This document shows, piece after piece, positions 36,331-46,857 of a stretch of 64,000 nt of DNA. Origin of the DNA: Epiperipatus broadwayi (lineage: Eukaryota > Onychophora > Udeonychophora > Euonychophora > Peripatidae); NCBI GenBank assembly GCA_028023455.1, contig JAQFVV010006476.1:684001-748000 (forward strand), read 5' to 3'. The notes below the pieces were generated by a model that worked only from the letters and a program-made list of their open reading frames with translations, was not told the origin of the DNA and made no database searches. The translations under genes were made by a program, and so were the position numbers. Each line of letters begins with the position of its first letter. The first letter of the stretch is position 1.

Positions 36331-37112
36331 TGTTTTCATGAAGGTTTGTCATGATGGTATTTTAATTGTATTTATATATTAGATTATTTTCATCATCTAA
36401 TATTAAAAATTAAATGTCTTGAGAAAAATGTAACTTTATTTATATTTTCCAATTACATTCAACTGTTAATAATAGCATACAGGTTAATATATGTATATGT
36501 TTCAAATAATATTATTCTCTTCTCTTCTTCAGGTGTCGCTGGCCTGTCCAGTGACAGTATTAGCATGGGAATCGAATCTGAACCCTTAGATTCTTGAATT
36601 TTAAGGCAACACTCTAAACAACTCCATCCATTTCATATACTTATCTATGAGGTTCCTCCTGATTTTTCCTCTTTTTTTAAAAGAAGAAAGTTGATCAATG
36701 GTTTCCATACGTTATTGACAGTCATAACTAGGTAAATTTATTGGCTAGAAAGGAAAAGGTACAAAGAAGAAAAATCATAGAAACTTCTCCCATAACAATG
36801 GTGAATAATCCCATACATAATGTATGGAAACCACTAATCAACTTTGCTCTTAGAAAAAAGTAGAGAAATCAGGAGGAACCTCATAGATAAGTATATGAAA
36901 GTTCCACTGACAGTTGCTTTTGGCAGAATAGTTGTTGGTTAGAGCATTATCTTAAAATTTAATAATCAAGAATTTAAGGGTGCAGGTTGGACCTGTGGGC
37001 TATTATGAACAGTTGAATATAATTGGAAAATTTAAATAAAATTAAATTTTTCTAAAGACATTCAATACTTAATATTAGATGACGGAAATAGTCCAATATA
37101 TAAATACAATTG
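36331..37112. mobile_element. Foldback element inside the PLE, 10-bp TSD
   Basis: A 782-bp insert flanked by AATGCTTTTG (36321-36330 and 37113-37122). Its halves are inverted copies: 36358-36480 against 37000-37100, and 36640-36710 against 36816-36895, centre near 36755. Each half carries a tRNA-like segment (minus 36555-36640; plus 36915-36985, with TTGGTTAGAGC resembling a box A and a degenerate box B). The same repeat family occurs at 40705-41125. Removing the insert joins PLE reading frame on both sides. Confidence 0.7.
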
Positions 37113-37880
37113 AATGCTTTTGATCCTAATATTAATTTCATTATTGAAGGAAAGGGGGGTACCTTTGAATTGGTTAAATTAAAATTTCTAGATGTGTTTA
37201 TATCTTTTATTTTGCAGTCATTTTGTTAAACAAAAAAATTTAAAAAATATGATATAGCCAGACAGTTATCAACCTTTTACTCATAAGAAAATTTCTTAAT
37301 GGAGTTTTTGTTCTAGGAATAGAAGGCTTAATAATTTTGAAAATAATGTTCATATTCAGAGGAAATAATTATTATATTGATTTAGGTTATAATTATGAAT
37401 GAATTAGAAATGTTATATTTAATAAAAATAACTATAGGCGTGATAATAATAAAAATTTAATTCTTAGTAAGATTAGTTTATAAGAATAGCCATTTATTGG
37501 GTGGTCTAAAAGAAAGACCTTAATTTAAATTTGTTATGAAAGAGTTCAAAACAGTCAATTGGTAGTAACTCTATTCCTGGAACAGTTTATAAGATTCCTT
37601 GCAGTTATTATAAAATTTTTATAGGTCAAAGTAAATTAAGACTTAATGAAAGAGTTCAAAGTTCTTACGAATAGAGTTAAAAATAGATATCAAAACACAG
37701 GTTTGTATATTCATGAACTGAATATAGGTCATGAAATATTATTTGACAATGCAGATCTTATCTTTTATTAAAAAAAATGAATTAACAAGAAGAATGAAAA
37801 AACACTGATGATAAATCTTGAATCTAAGGCCATCATCAATCTCATGAAGACTTCCTTTGATGTGGTTGATTTATGAAGTG
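37113..37880 (+). pseudogene. PLE post-polymerase and GIY-YIG endonuclease remnant
   Basis: Immediately after the foldback insert the frame gives NAFDPNINFIIEGK and FELVKLKFLDVFIS, the PLE 'thumb' region. At 37570-37640, allowing one frame change, GTVYKIPCSYYKIFIGQSK followed by LRLNERVQ is a GIY-YIG nuclease core (GTVYKIP for GIY, FIG for YIG). The tail KNELTRRMKK and NLESKA ends near 37880. Several stops and frameshifts make it non-functional. The nuclease nicks the target to prime reverse transcription in active relatives. Confidence 0.65.
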
Positions 37881-38099
37881 AATTATGGGAATATTATTTT
37901 GTTTCCTTTATAAATGTTTATATTTTCTTGAATTTTACTTGAGAAGGTCATACTAACACATGAAACCATGCACGTGAGAGAATTTTAGTAAAATTTTGTT
38001 TTTTTTTTTAGCTAGTTTTGTAATGTTATATGATTTTCTATTTTATTTATAATTACTAGTATAGTATTAAGCAATATTTTATTGATATATATATATATA

Positions 38100-38235
38100 T
38101 TAAATAAATACAGGGATTTGAATTCAGACTTTCAAGCCATTATATCCACACTATCTCATACCACCGATACACATGACCACACACACGTAGAAGAGATAAA
38201 TAATCACCAATATACGTATTTCGTGCTAAACCAGC
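38100..38235 (-). repeat. Copy of the 30.4-kb dispersed repeat (head only)
   Basis: Shares TTTGAATTCAGACTTTCAAG, CCGATACACATGACCACA, CACCAATATACGTATTTCG and CTAAACCAGCA with the 30.4-31.3-kb units. Confidence 0.6.
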
Positions 38236-38417
38236 AATGCTTTTATTTTATATATTTATATATATTAAATAATAATGATTTTTTTTTAAAAAATTACTAA
38301 GATTTCTTATTCATATTATTATTTTTATAATAAAACAAATATATTACTTTAAGAGAATGGGTGTTTAGATTTATTCCACACACACATCAAGTGCCCAAAT
38401 TGAGTTAAAATAGAAGT

Positions 38418-38531
38418 TTTTTTTTTTTTTTTTAAGTGTCATAGCATCGGCCGGGATGCGAACCCGCAACCCGGGTAACTGCCTGCAAGTGCAAGGCAGT
38501 CGCGCTGACCTCTCGACCACCAATGCAAGAT
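38418..38531 (-). mobile_element. tRNA-derived retroposon (SINE or tRNA retropseudogene), 14-bp TSD
   Basis: Flanked by GTTAAAATAGAAGT (38404-38417 and 38532-38545). On the minus strand an 83-base tRNA-like body (38526 to 38444) is followed by about ten bases and a poly-A tail (plus-strand T run to 38433). The 7-bp acceptor stem pairs (GCATTGG with CCGATGC, one G-U) and the T arm has GGGTTCGCATCCC, a good box B. The anticodon arm has an oversized loop with no clear anticodon, so this is not a working tRNA. It is much GC-richer than its surroundings. Confidence 0.75.
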
Positions 38532-39884
38532 GTTAAAATAGAAGTACTTTATTATTGTAACAATTATTTACCTATACCTATAACAAAATTTTTTAATTAA
38601 TTATTATAAAAAAAAACTAATTGCATAGCTTATAATCTATTTTATTTTATTTCATTTTTTAATTATTTTATCATTATGCTTTTCCTTCAGACTATCAGTC
38701 TGAGCTAATTTTCTCAATATATATATCTAGAAATTACTATTAATATTTACATTTCAAATGTACAACTACAAATATTGGAAAAAAATATATTAATGCAAAA
38801 TAAACCTTTAAACATAACAAAACACAAAAATTTGTTATTGTTATTGCAATAGTATTTGTATATGAAACAAAATGTATAAAAAAATTAAATTACCGGAATC
38901 TAATAACTTTTTCTTCTTAACTTGTTCTCGGAGTTTGTTGAAACTATCTAAAATGCAAGGCTGGTGAAGACGTTTCTTTAATGATTCATTAGTTGTACAG
39001 TTATTCATTCTTTCATTTTATTTCTAAATGTACATAGTACAGCTATAAATTTAATATAAACATATATTTTATCATACGCATAACAAAGTAAAATAAGATA
39101 AAAAAGTTATTAAATATAAAGTATGATATATCACACTGAGATGCCTTTTATTTACCTAACAAACTAACACTTAAATGTAATATAAAATAATTAATGAAAA
39201 AGAAAAACGCAGAACTAAAGTGTTTAGTGTTTGAAAACTTTTTCAGCAAGCATATTCCTTCAACATCATCTTCTACAATTGAGAAACTAGCAAACTTAAT
39301 ATATGTAGGCCAAACATTTCTTAACTATTTTGATAATGGAAAAAATGTCTTACACAAATTTATTACATGCATTGTTCTTAGCAATGAGTGCTCACACCTA
39401 CAAACATAAATCTATTTCCCGATAATTAGGAATAATTCGATTCTTCATACAATCTGTAAATCATATAGTCACAGCTGACTGGAATTTGTTTTGTTATTTG
39501 AATGGGTAACAGTTGAATGTAAAATATCATAAATTCTGAAGTATTTTTTCCCCTTTTCAAATATAAGTTTTATTTATTGCAATTAAGCCTATAGCAAAGA
39601 AAAACAAAATTTAATCAATTGCTACTTTTAAAAACCTTACCAATTAATTTATAAAAATAACGTAATTAAATTACAATTATGTAATATTTATAAATTTAAT
39701 AAAGTCACAAAACACTACAATCTGAATTATTTCAATCATTTCAGTACAGTTTTGCACAAATTAAAAGAAATTGAAAATTAATCTGTTGTTTCATTGTCAA
39801 GGTATGAAACACACTATCACAGTTTTTATCATAATTCACTATGGTTAAAAATTGTGATGAATAACTAAGCTAAGTAATTACATA

Positions 39885-39960
39885 GCACATGCATTGATTT
39901 GGAGATAGAGCTAGAAGCAGATTGGAGAAAATTCCAGTCTTTTCACTGACATATACAGTG
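39885..39960. repeat. ~80-bp dispersed repeat, diverged copy
   Basis: GCATTGATTTGGAGATAGAG, GAAGCAGATTGGAGA and CAGTCTTTTCACTGACA align to the 58.7-kb copy with many changes. Confidence 0.4.
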
Positions 39961-40189
39961 TATATTTAAATCTTTCACATATTCACATAAATAGTTTAAA
40001 AAAAGAACTCACTATTATATACATATGTTTGCCTCTTAAGTTTTGTATGAAAAATAGATTTAAATTCAATTCTAACCAGAAATAGAAATGATTGTTCATA
40101 GTAAAGAAAAAAAAACATTAAAAAAAATATGTGGCATTTTTCACATCATGCAAAATAAATGATGTCTGCTTTAACTACTCTTTCTTATT

Positions 40190-40500
40190 GCATTGCCAAA
40201 TGTATATCATATAATTTATCCATGCACTTTCCTACTGTTACACAATGCTTTATTTACCACCCTCTTTTACAGTTTCGATTATCTCAGCAATCTACTTCAG
40301 AACTTTTACATCTCCTAACTTCAACTGCTAAAATTTTAACAGTTGAAGTTAGGAGATACAAAAGTTCTGAAGAAGATTGCTGGGGCAATTGAAGCTGGGT
40401 GGTAAATAAAGCATTGTGTGACAGTGGAAAATGCATGGATGATTTAGTATTATAAAATGTCTGTTTTACATAAATAGATTCTATTAGTTTGTCAGTTGCA
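40190..40500. repeat. Large palindrome, centre near 40333
   Basis: Arms about 40215-40327 and 40340-40460 pair closely (CACAATGCTTTATTTACCAC and its complement; TCTCCTAACTTCAACTG and its complement). The shared TTTCGATT, CAGCAATCT, CTTCAGA pattern suggests a distant member of the 13.6-kb foldback family. Frames across it are by-products of the palindrome. Confidence 0.6.
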
Positions 40501-40704
40501 AATAATAATGAAAAGTAAATAGGTATCTTGAGGTTTTCCAAAAATAAAGACTTAACCACTATATGCTCCAATAATTACATAGTACTTAATATCTTTCATA
40601 TTTAGTTTAATAGAAAGCATCTTAGTGTATTATACTATCAACAAAATAATTTATGAACTACACTAAATCTAGTGTTCGATTGAAAGTTTGTGTCAAGGGC
40701 CTTT

Positions 40705-41125
40705 TATTTATAATTAATGCTGACAATTTTCATTACCTAGAACTAATTGTTAAATGTCTTTTAGAAAAATTCAAACTTTATTCAAACTTTTCAAATAAAC
40801 TTAACTGGTAGCTACAGTACACAGATTAGTATATAACATATTTTGCGAATAACCTAATTGGTGAGAGCTTCATCTTAAATTAAGTATTCACAAATCTAGA
40901 GATTCTAGATTCCATTCCGATGCTAGTAGAGCTACTGGGCAATCTAATAACATCTGAAGATGAGCATAATAATAGTTGAAATGTATTCAATATTAACATA
41001 AGTGCTATTATTATCAGTTGTATGAATTTTAAAAGTTTAAACGAAGTTTGAATTTTTCTAAAGACATTTAACAATTAATTCTAGATAATAAAAATAATTC
41101 ACCATACAATTACATATACAAAATC
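40705..41125. repeat. Foldback repeat with tRNA-like segment
   Basis: Inverted arms at about 40705-40800 and 41024-41125 share TTAAATGTCTT, then AGAAAAATTCAAACTT. Between them, 40848-40925 on the plus strand reads like a decayed tRNA-derived SINE head: CCTAATTGGTGAGAGC (box A-like) and GATTCTAGATTCCATTCC (box B-like), followed by GATGCTAGTA and CTACTGG, also found in the 36.3-37.1 kb element. Same family, without a clear target duplication. Confidence 0.55.
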
Positions 41126-41639
41126 TATAATATAAATAATATCAATAGATTTTACAGTTTCTTTAGCTAAAGCATTATGCTAAAAAACAATCTCATTTTT
41201 TTTTACCTTGTGACGGAGTATTAAGAAAATATCTAAATAAATAATAACTAAAACCAAAGCATTATTTTTTTTAATACAATATATATATTTTAAAAAAGAA
41301 AGTTTGTTAAATCCACAAGATAATATTTGCAATTTTATTTATACATTTAAATGCAATTTAGTTGGTACATAAATTTGCAGGAAGTTTCCCTTTATAATAC
41401 ATCTGATACTAATGTGCATTTTAATAACACTAAGGACTCATTACAAACTCATGCTGGAATGTTAAAATAAAGTGGCAATCTATCACCAATGATGAACAAA
41501 TATTATTGCTATAATTTGTTATATACAAAAGTACTAAATGATAGAAACAATTTCTCAACAATAAATATTCATATAGCATTGTTCTTTATTATTTAAAAAA
41601 TTATAAAATATTCAGAGAATAAAATAAATAAAAACAGTA

Positions 41640-41850
41640 CATTAAATAATACTAACCAACTTTCCAAAGAAGTTATTCCTGAAAATAAATTTTGATCTAT
41701 GTTAAATAAATGAGAAAAATAAGTTAGGTTATGATCCAAGGTTACTTCTAAATAGCAAGGGGTAGATCTGTGTTGCAGTCTATTATTGCCAAAGGTTATG
41801 TTCAGATTAAGAGTTTAATGATAGAAGTCATTGATTAAATCAATGTTAAA
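41640..41850 (-). mobile_element. Short fragment of the same Jockey-like LINE
   Basis: Matches 24900-25010 in nucleotide sequence (AAGTTAGGTTATGATCCAAG, CTAAATAGCA). The minus strand encodes YLGVTLD-like and FIFRNNFFGKL pieces in shifted frames. Confidence 0.5.
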
Positions 41851-41859
41851 TTGACACTT

Positions 41860-43127
41860 TAGTTATAATGGTAAGAATATTATAAAAACATTAGAAGTTT
41901 AAATGTCCAATATTGCTCACATCTGATATTTTCAAATATTTCATTGAATAATACCATAAAACACATTAATCTTTTGTGGAGGAGCAGCATAAGAATTTTT
42001 ATTCCTTTCCAATTCCGATATTAATCTTTTAATAAACTTAAGTCAAAAAAAATCTTATAAAAGGATTTAAATAAGGTGAGACATAATAATAATAAAAAAG
42101 AAATGCACATTATTTAATAAACAATTTTGTCTAATTATATAAGTTTTATAAATCACATATTTCTTAAAAAAGAAATTCAGATATATAAGAGTTAGAATTT
42201 TGGAGACATTTCTTCAAAAGTCCATCATTTCAATTCATGTTGAAAACAAGCTCATGAAACCTATTGCATACAGACTACTACTTCTAAAAAATTTAGATTT
42301 ATCTATTTACATAAAAACTATTTGATTATATTTGGTTTTAATGACCAAAAAAAAAAAAGTAAAAAATATAGACATTTTTATTAAATGAGTCGACAAAATC
42401 TATTTGTGTTCAAGAGAAAATTAAATCATATTTATATATACACATTTAGTATTCTTTCATTGATTGTTAGATTTATCACACTTTTAAGACTATTTTATTT
42501 ACATATCAATTTTTTTTTTTGGAATTGTTTCTAAATGGATAATGTTGATAAATAATTTTGTCAACAGTACTATTTTTTTAAAAAGAAATTCTGGTAACAT
42601 GATAACTGTTCTAGTTTAGGATAATTAAGAGCAGCCATTGCAGTTTGGTGCAATGATAGTGTGGCAGATTGGAGCCAGTTCTGTTAATCAAACTTATGAA
42701 CTCTTAAGTAATAAACTTGGTTAATTAATTACTTTTAAGGATAACCATTAATAAAATCATTAAATACTAATAAACTCCGTTTGTTTGTTTAGAGTACATT
42801 TTGTAATTGAGTTTTAATACTTCTATCTAATTTTGTATATATATCAGAAATCATACGACAATGAAAGGGTGATTCACTCATTTGTCTACTATAGCAACAT
42901 TGGCAGACTAATTGCAAATGTTTTGATATCAGTTCAGTAAGTTTTCAGTAACGAGTATGATAAGGTGGTATATTTTTTTAATGCTTTTATTTTACAAAAA
43001 AGGTTGCGCTAACAAGTAAATATGATTAATTAAAAACAAATCTTATTTTCTCTTGATAGTAAAATAACTTTTTAAAAACACTTTTGGAATGGATTTTCAA
43101 TGTGCTGCAAATTTCGGTAATTATAAA
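41860..43127. other. No gene seen
   Basis: AT-rich sequence up to the left end of the Merlin element; no domain, tRNA or clear repeat found. Confidence 0.4.
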
Positions 43128-43572
43128 GTAGTTGGGTGCAGCCACTTGATGGCGTTCTGGCATGCCCAAAACACCTATAAATGCCGTTTACAAGGCCTGA
43201 CTTACGGCTAAGAAAACATCTATGTTATCTTAGCCGTTGCAATCCGTTCTGATGACGTACCACAGAAATAATACGGCCTTATTTCTGCTTCGCAACAGTT
43301 ACTGTGAATACACACACTTATCCTTTGTGTACAGTTTGATATGTGTGCGTGTGTACTTTGAGTAGTAACATTTTTACAATATACGTTCCACAGTCTTTGT
43401 ATCTATATTGAATTTAAGAAACCTGACTTTATAGGAATTTTCCAAATGGCCACACACACTTGTTTAGAGAATGTGTAAGGTGTAAAAGCTTGCCAAGGGG
43501 ACGTAACAACGAATTTGGCTGAGTTCGCATGCAAAGTCTCATTTCCACGTGAAATACCACATTTTTCATAAA

Positions 43573-44430
43573 ATGGCTGCCGAACGCATAACTTTCTCCC
43601 AGTTGCCGACAACAAAAGCCGAATGTGAGGCATTTTTGCAACATCACAAAGTAATAGCGCAGTCTAAGCGATGCGAGTGCAGACAGTATATGAATTTATA
43701 CAATTGTAAGCAAATCTTCCAGTTCTGTTGAAAATCCGTCTCTTGCCATCGAAGGTGTTCTGTTTGCAACAGTAATTGGTTTGAAGGCAGCAGAATACCT
43801 TTGTTGACAGCCCTGCATGTCGTTTATTTCTGGAGCCGCGAGCATATGACCATGAAAGATGTCTGTTCAGAACTGGGTATTAGCCATAAAACAGTCATAG
43901 AGTGGACCATTGGTCTCAGAGAATTATGCCATGCAAGTCTATCTTCTAGACCCTGCCATCAAATCAGCGGTCCTGGTCCGATTGTTGAGGTGGATGAAAC
44001 AATGTTTAGCTGAAGGAAAAACCACCATGGTAGGATGTTTCCTCAGCAGTGGGTCTTTGGTGACATATGTCGTGACACTGCTGAATGTTTCGTCACCGCC
44101 ATTCCATCACGCTCTGCTGCTACCCTTCTGGAGGTCCTGAAAGCAAATGTGAAGCCATGATCGACAATCTTCTCCGACTGTTGGAGGGGCTACAACAGTG
44201 CGGAGCTTGAGGCCGCAGGTTTACATCACCTAACTGTTAACCACCACTACCACTTTGTAGACCCAACAACAGGCGCTCACACCCAGAATGTAGAACAACT
44301 TTGGGGCCTTCTGAAATCTCATAACCGCAAGTAGCGTGGAACTAGATGGCAATAAATTCTGATATTATATTCCTCTCTATCCTGTCTGAGATGGCTGTCC
44401 CCACAAGAGCGGATTGAAGGTGGACTAGAG
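43573..44430 (+). pseudogene. Merlin transposase, full N-terminus, several in-frame stops
   Basis: One frame from ATG 43573 (MAAERITFSQL) to about 44352 carries stops at 43729 (TGA), 44011 (TGA), 44158 (TGA) and a later TAG, with no frameshift until the extreme C-terminus. Visible parts: an N-terminal metal-binding-like region with CECRQ and CHRRCSVCN, a helix-turn-helix-like DVCSELGISHKTVIEW, then catalytic VDETMFS, IFSDCWRGY and HTQNVEQLW with all three acids present. It gives the longest view of the family's domain order in this window. The stops make it non-functional. The TGA at 44011 is at the same alignment position as the TGA at 32440. Confidence 0.85.
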
Positions 44431-45157
44431 GACATTGTTTTGTTTTGTTGTCAAATACCAGTAATTTGGAATGTATGTTTGTTTCTGGTGACCAAAAAAA
44501 AGGCATTTGATCAGTTGATGTATTTTTTTGTTTTGTTTTTGGTTATTGTTTGTAAACAATATTGCGTTGACTTGGGGAAATTCATAAATAAAAAGCGGGG
44601 GGGGGGGGGACTTTTAGTGGTTTGAAAACTACACAGTTGTTTTTTTTTTATTTGTTTTGTTAAGTAGAAAGCAATAGTTAAGTGAACCAAAAATGTCTTA
44701 ACAAATTAGAAACAACAAAAAACATAAAAAAAAATATGATTAAAAGTTGTGCGTCAAAATTAAAAGTTGTTATTTACTAAAGACATCGCGGAGTTGTTTT
44801 CTAAAGACAAAATTAAAATTTAAAAGAAATTAATATACTTAAAAAATAAAATATAATTTATTTAAAATGAACTGGCATAAATTTTTTTTTTTTTACTGTT
44901 AGATAATTTCAATTACAACAATCGTCTCCAGCTTATTAAAAAAAACAACAGAAAACTGTAATATATATTGTATAATGAAATCTAGTGGTGATAAGAATAT
45001 CCACTACCATACTTATATATACATTTACTAACATATTTTTATGACTTAGAAAAAGGGAAAAATTATTTTGAGTTAACTCATATATAAGTAGACAGTCGAG
45101 ATCATTATAGTGGCTATTTCTGATATACAAAACAACATTCTAATGTTTTTAAACAAA

Positions 45158-45465
45158 GCAAAGCAAAACTCCATATAGTAGTGCCACCTGTGCTAAACAG
45201 AGTAATCAATGGATGCCAGAAGGCTTGTGCATAAAATCCCTATCTAATGCCTACTCATCCAATATCCCCAGACTAGTTTCTGGCTTGTGGCCTTCGTCAG
45301 TGAGGAGCTTTGGATCTGAGAGCACTGCATCTAGATCTTAGGATCTAATGCAACCCTCTAGCAACCACCTTTTATCTCTACTTAACTATAAAACTATGAA
45401 CATGAAATTGAAAACACAAAAAATATTTTCAATCTAAGCTCAATAGCTTATATAGTCATATGCGT
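45158..45465 (-). mobile_element. Retrozyme-family insertion within the Merlin 3' region
   Basis: About 308 bp of the ~450-bp family (unit start near 45165, ribozyme at 45257-45315, ending at TATATAGTCATATG) inside the 43.1-45.8-kb Merlin element, so it is younger than that transposon. The last ~140 bp of the unit are missing and no target duplication is evident. Confidence 0.65.
45257..45315 (-). ncRNA. Hammerhead ribozyme with covarying stem II
   Basis: Minus strand: ATCC pairing GGAT at the far end of stem I, then TCCTCA, CTGACGA, AGGC-CACAA-GCCA, GAAAC, TAGTC, TGGGGA. Relative to the 16.0-kb copy, stem II has changed from AGC/GCT to GGC/GCC, a compensatory change that keeps pairing. All core bases are intact; the A-A mismatch beside the core is shared with other family members. 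Confidence 0.75.
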
Positions 45466-46857
45466 CAAAATTAAAAGTTGTTGTTTTCTAAAGACATCGC
45501 AAAATAGAATTCGCGGAATAGCAGCAATCAATGAATCAATCCCCCCCCCCAAAAAAAAAGTTTAAATTTATGTTTAAAAAATAAAAAAGTTGTTGTTTTC
45601 TAAAGACAAAATTAAAATTAAACAATTTTTTTTTAAAAAGGCAGGAAAAAAAAAAGTTATAGCAATCAATCAATTAATTACAAAAAAGGGAATGATGAAA
45701 ATTTGTAAAAAAACAATCAGCGATTTAAAAATCGCGTGCCCCAAAAACCGTACATTGTATTGTTTTTGACTGGCAACAACGCCATCAAGTGGCAACGCCC
45801 GACTACGTAAATTTCTTTTAAAATATTACAAAGATTGTGATATAGTGTTCATTCTTCATTTTAATTACAAAGTTACAGAAAATATCCAAATATTAAAAAT
45901 ATTTTATAATAAACACTTTTATTTATTGTATACTAAAAAAACCAAAAATGGTTTTTTTTTTCCAACAACAATTGGGATTTTTATATTTAACTTGAAATAA
46001 AAGCACAGAATGTCCAGAAATTAATTCAATTACTAATTTTTATAGTAAGTGATTGAATTAAATAATTTCTGAACATCACATACTTTTATTTTAAGAAAAT
46101 ACAAAAATCCTAGTTCTGGTTGAAGAAAACGATCATTTTTTAACTTTTTAAGAATCTTAGTTCTGCTCTAATGAGGATATTTCTGATAATTCAATCTTAG
46201 ACTTAGAAGTCTGATATACATGATTGACAACCTCATAAGCAGTTACATAAATAATTCTTTTGGAGATATTTCTAAACTCATCAAGCCTACATAAAAAAAA
46301 AACAAGTTCTTTGATTGGTTATGTCTTCACCGACAATATTAAAAGATTTAACAGGTTTGCTAGCATTTTTGCACACACTGAAAGCAAGTACTGATCATTT
46401 ATAAAGACTATAGTTGATTTTGTTTCAATCTAGAATGAAGTTTTCTAGAGAACTTCAAGGGATAGATTTCTGACAGCTACAGTTATAAAGTTGGGAAATT
46501 TACTTCTTTCAAGATTTCCTATATATTTGCTCTAATATATTTATCTTAAATTGCCTATGAGGGAAATGATTAGTAGATCAATAGACAAGGATGAAACAAT
46601 TTTTTTTACCGATATTAAACATAAGTAGAGCTTATCTTTATGTCCCTATTAGATAAATGAAATATTCATTTATTCATGGAAATTGTCATTGTAAAGCATG
46701 TATATACTGTCTAAAGACATATTACAAGTTGAAAATCTGTTTTATATCACTTACATACTCATAAAAGCTACAGTGAAAATAGCAATCAATGTAAAAAAAA
46801 GATCTGGAAAAGAAAGCTAATACTAATTTGTAATAAAAGCTCTATATAAATTGCATA

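Larger units (their letters stand above)
32110..38095 (+). mobile_element. Penelope-like retroelement (EN+ type), decayed and doubly interrupted
   Basis: A + strand element with 5' non-coding region (32110-32164 and 33226-33536), N-terminal domain (33537-34020), reverse transcriptase remnants (35780-36330 and 37113-37300) and a GIY-YIG endonuclease remnant (37555-37880), ending near a TA microsatellite at 38083-38100. It is broken by a Merlin transposon (32165-33225) and a foldback insert (36331-37112). Between 34030 and 35770 I see little PLE similarity; this may be further insertion or heavy decay. PLEs encode a telomerase-like reverse transcriptase, often with a GIY-YIG nuclease, and tend to form such partial and inverted copies. 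Confidence 0.75.
43128..45806 (+). mobile_element. Merlin transposon with both terminal repeats, about 2.7 kb
   Basis: Imperfect terminal inverted repeats: left begins GTAGTTGGGTGCAGCCACTT, and the right end read in reverse begins GTAGTCGGGCGTTGCCACTT; both continue GATGGCGTT. Inside are a decayed transposase (43573-44430), a non-coding 3' part with repeated AAAAGTTGTTGTTTTCTAAA motifs (44747, 45467, 45585), and an inserted ribozyme-bearing repeat at 45158-45465. No clean target duplication is seen. Confidence 0.75.
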
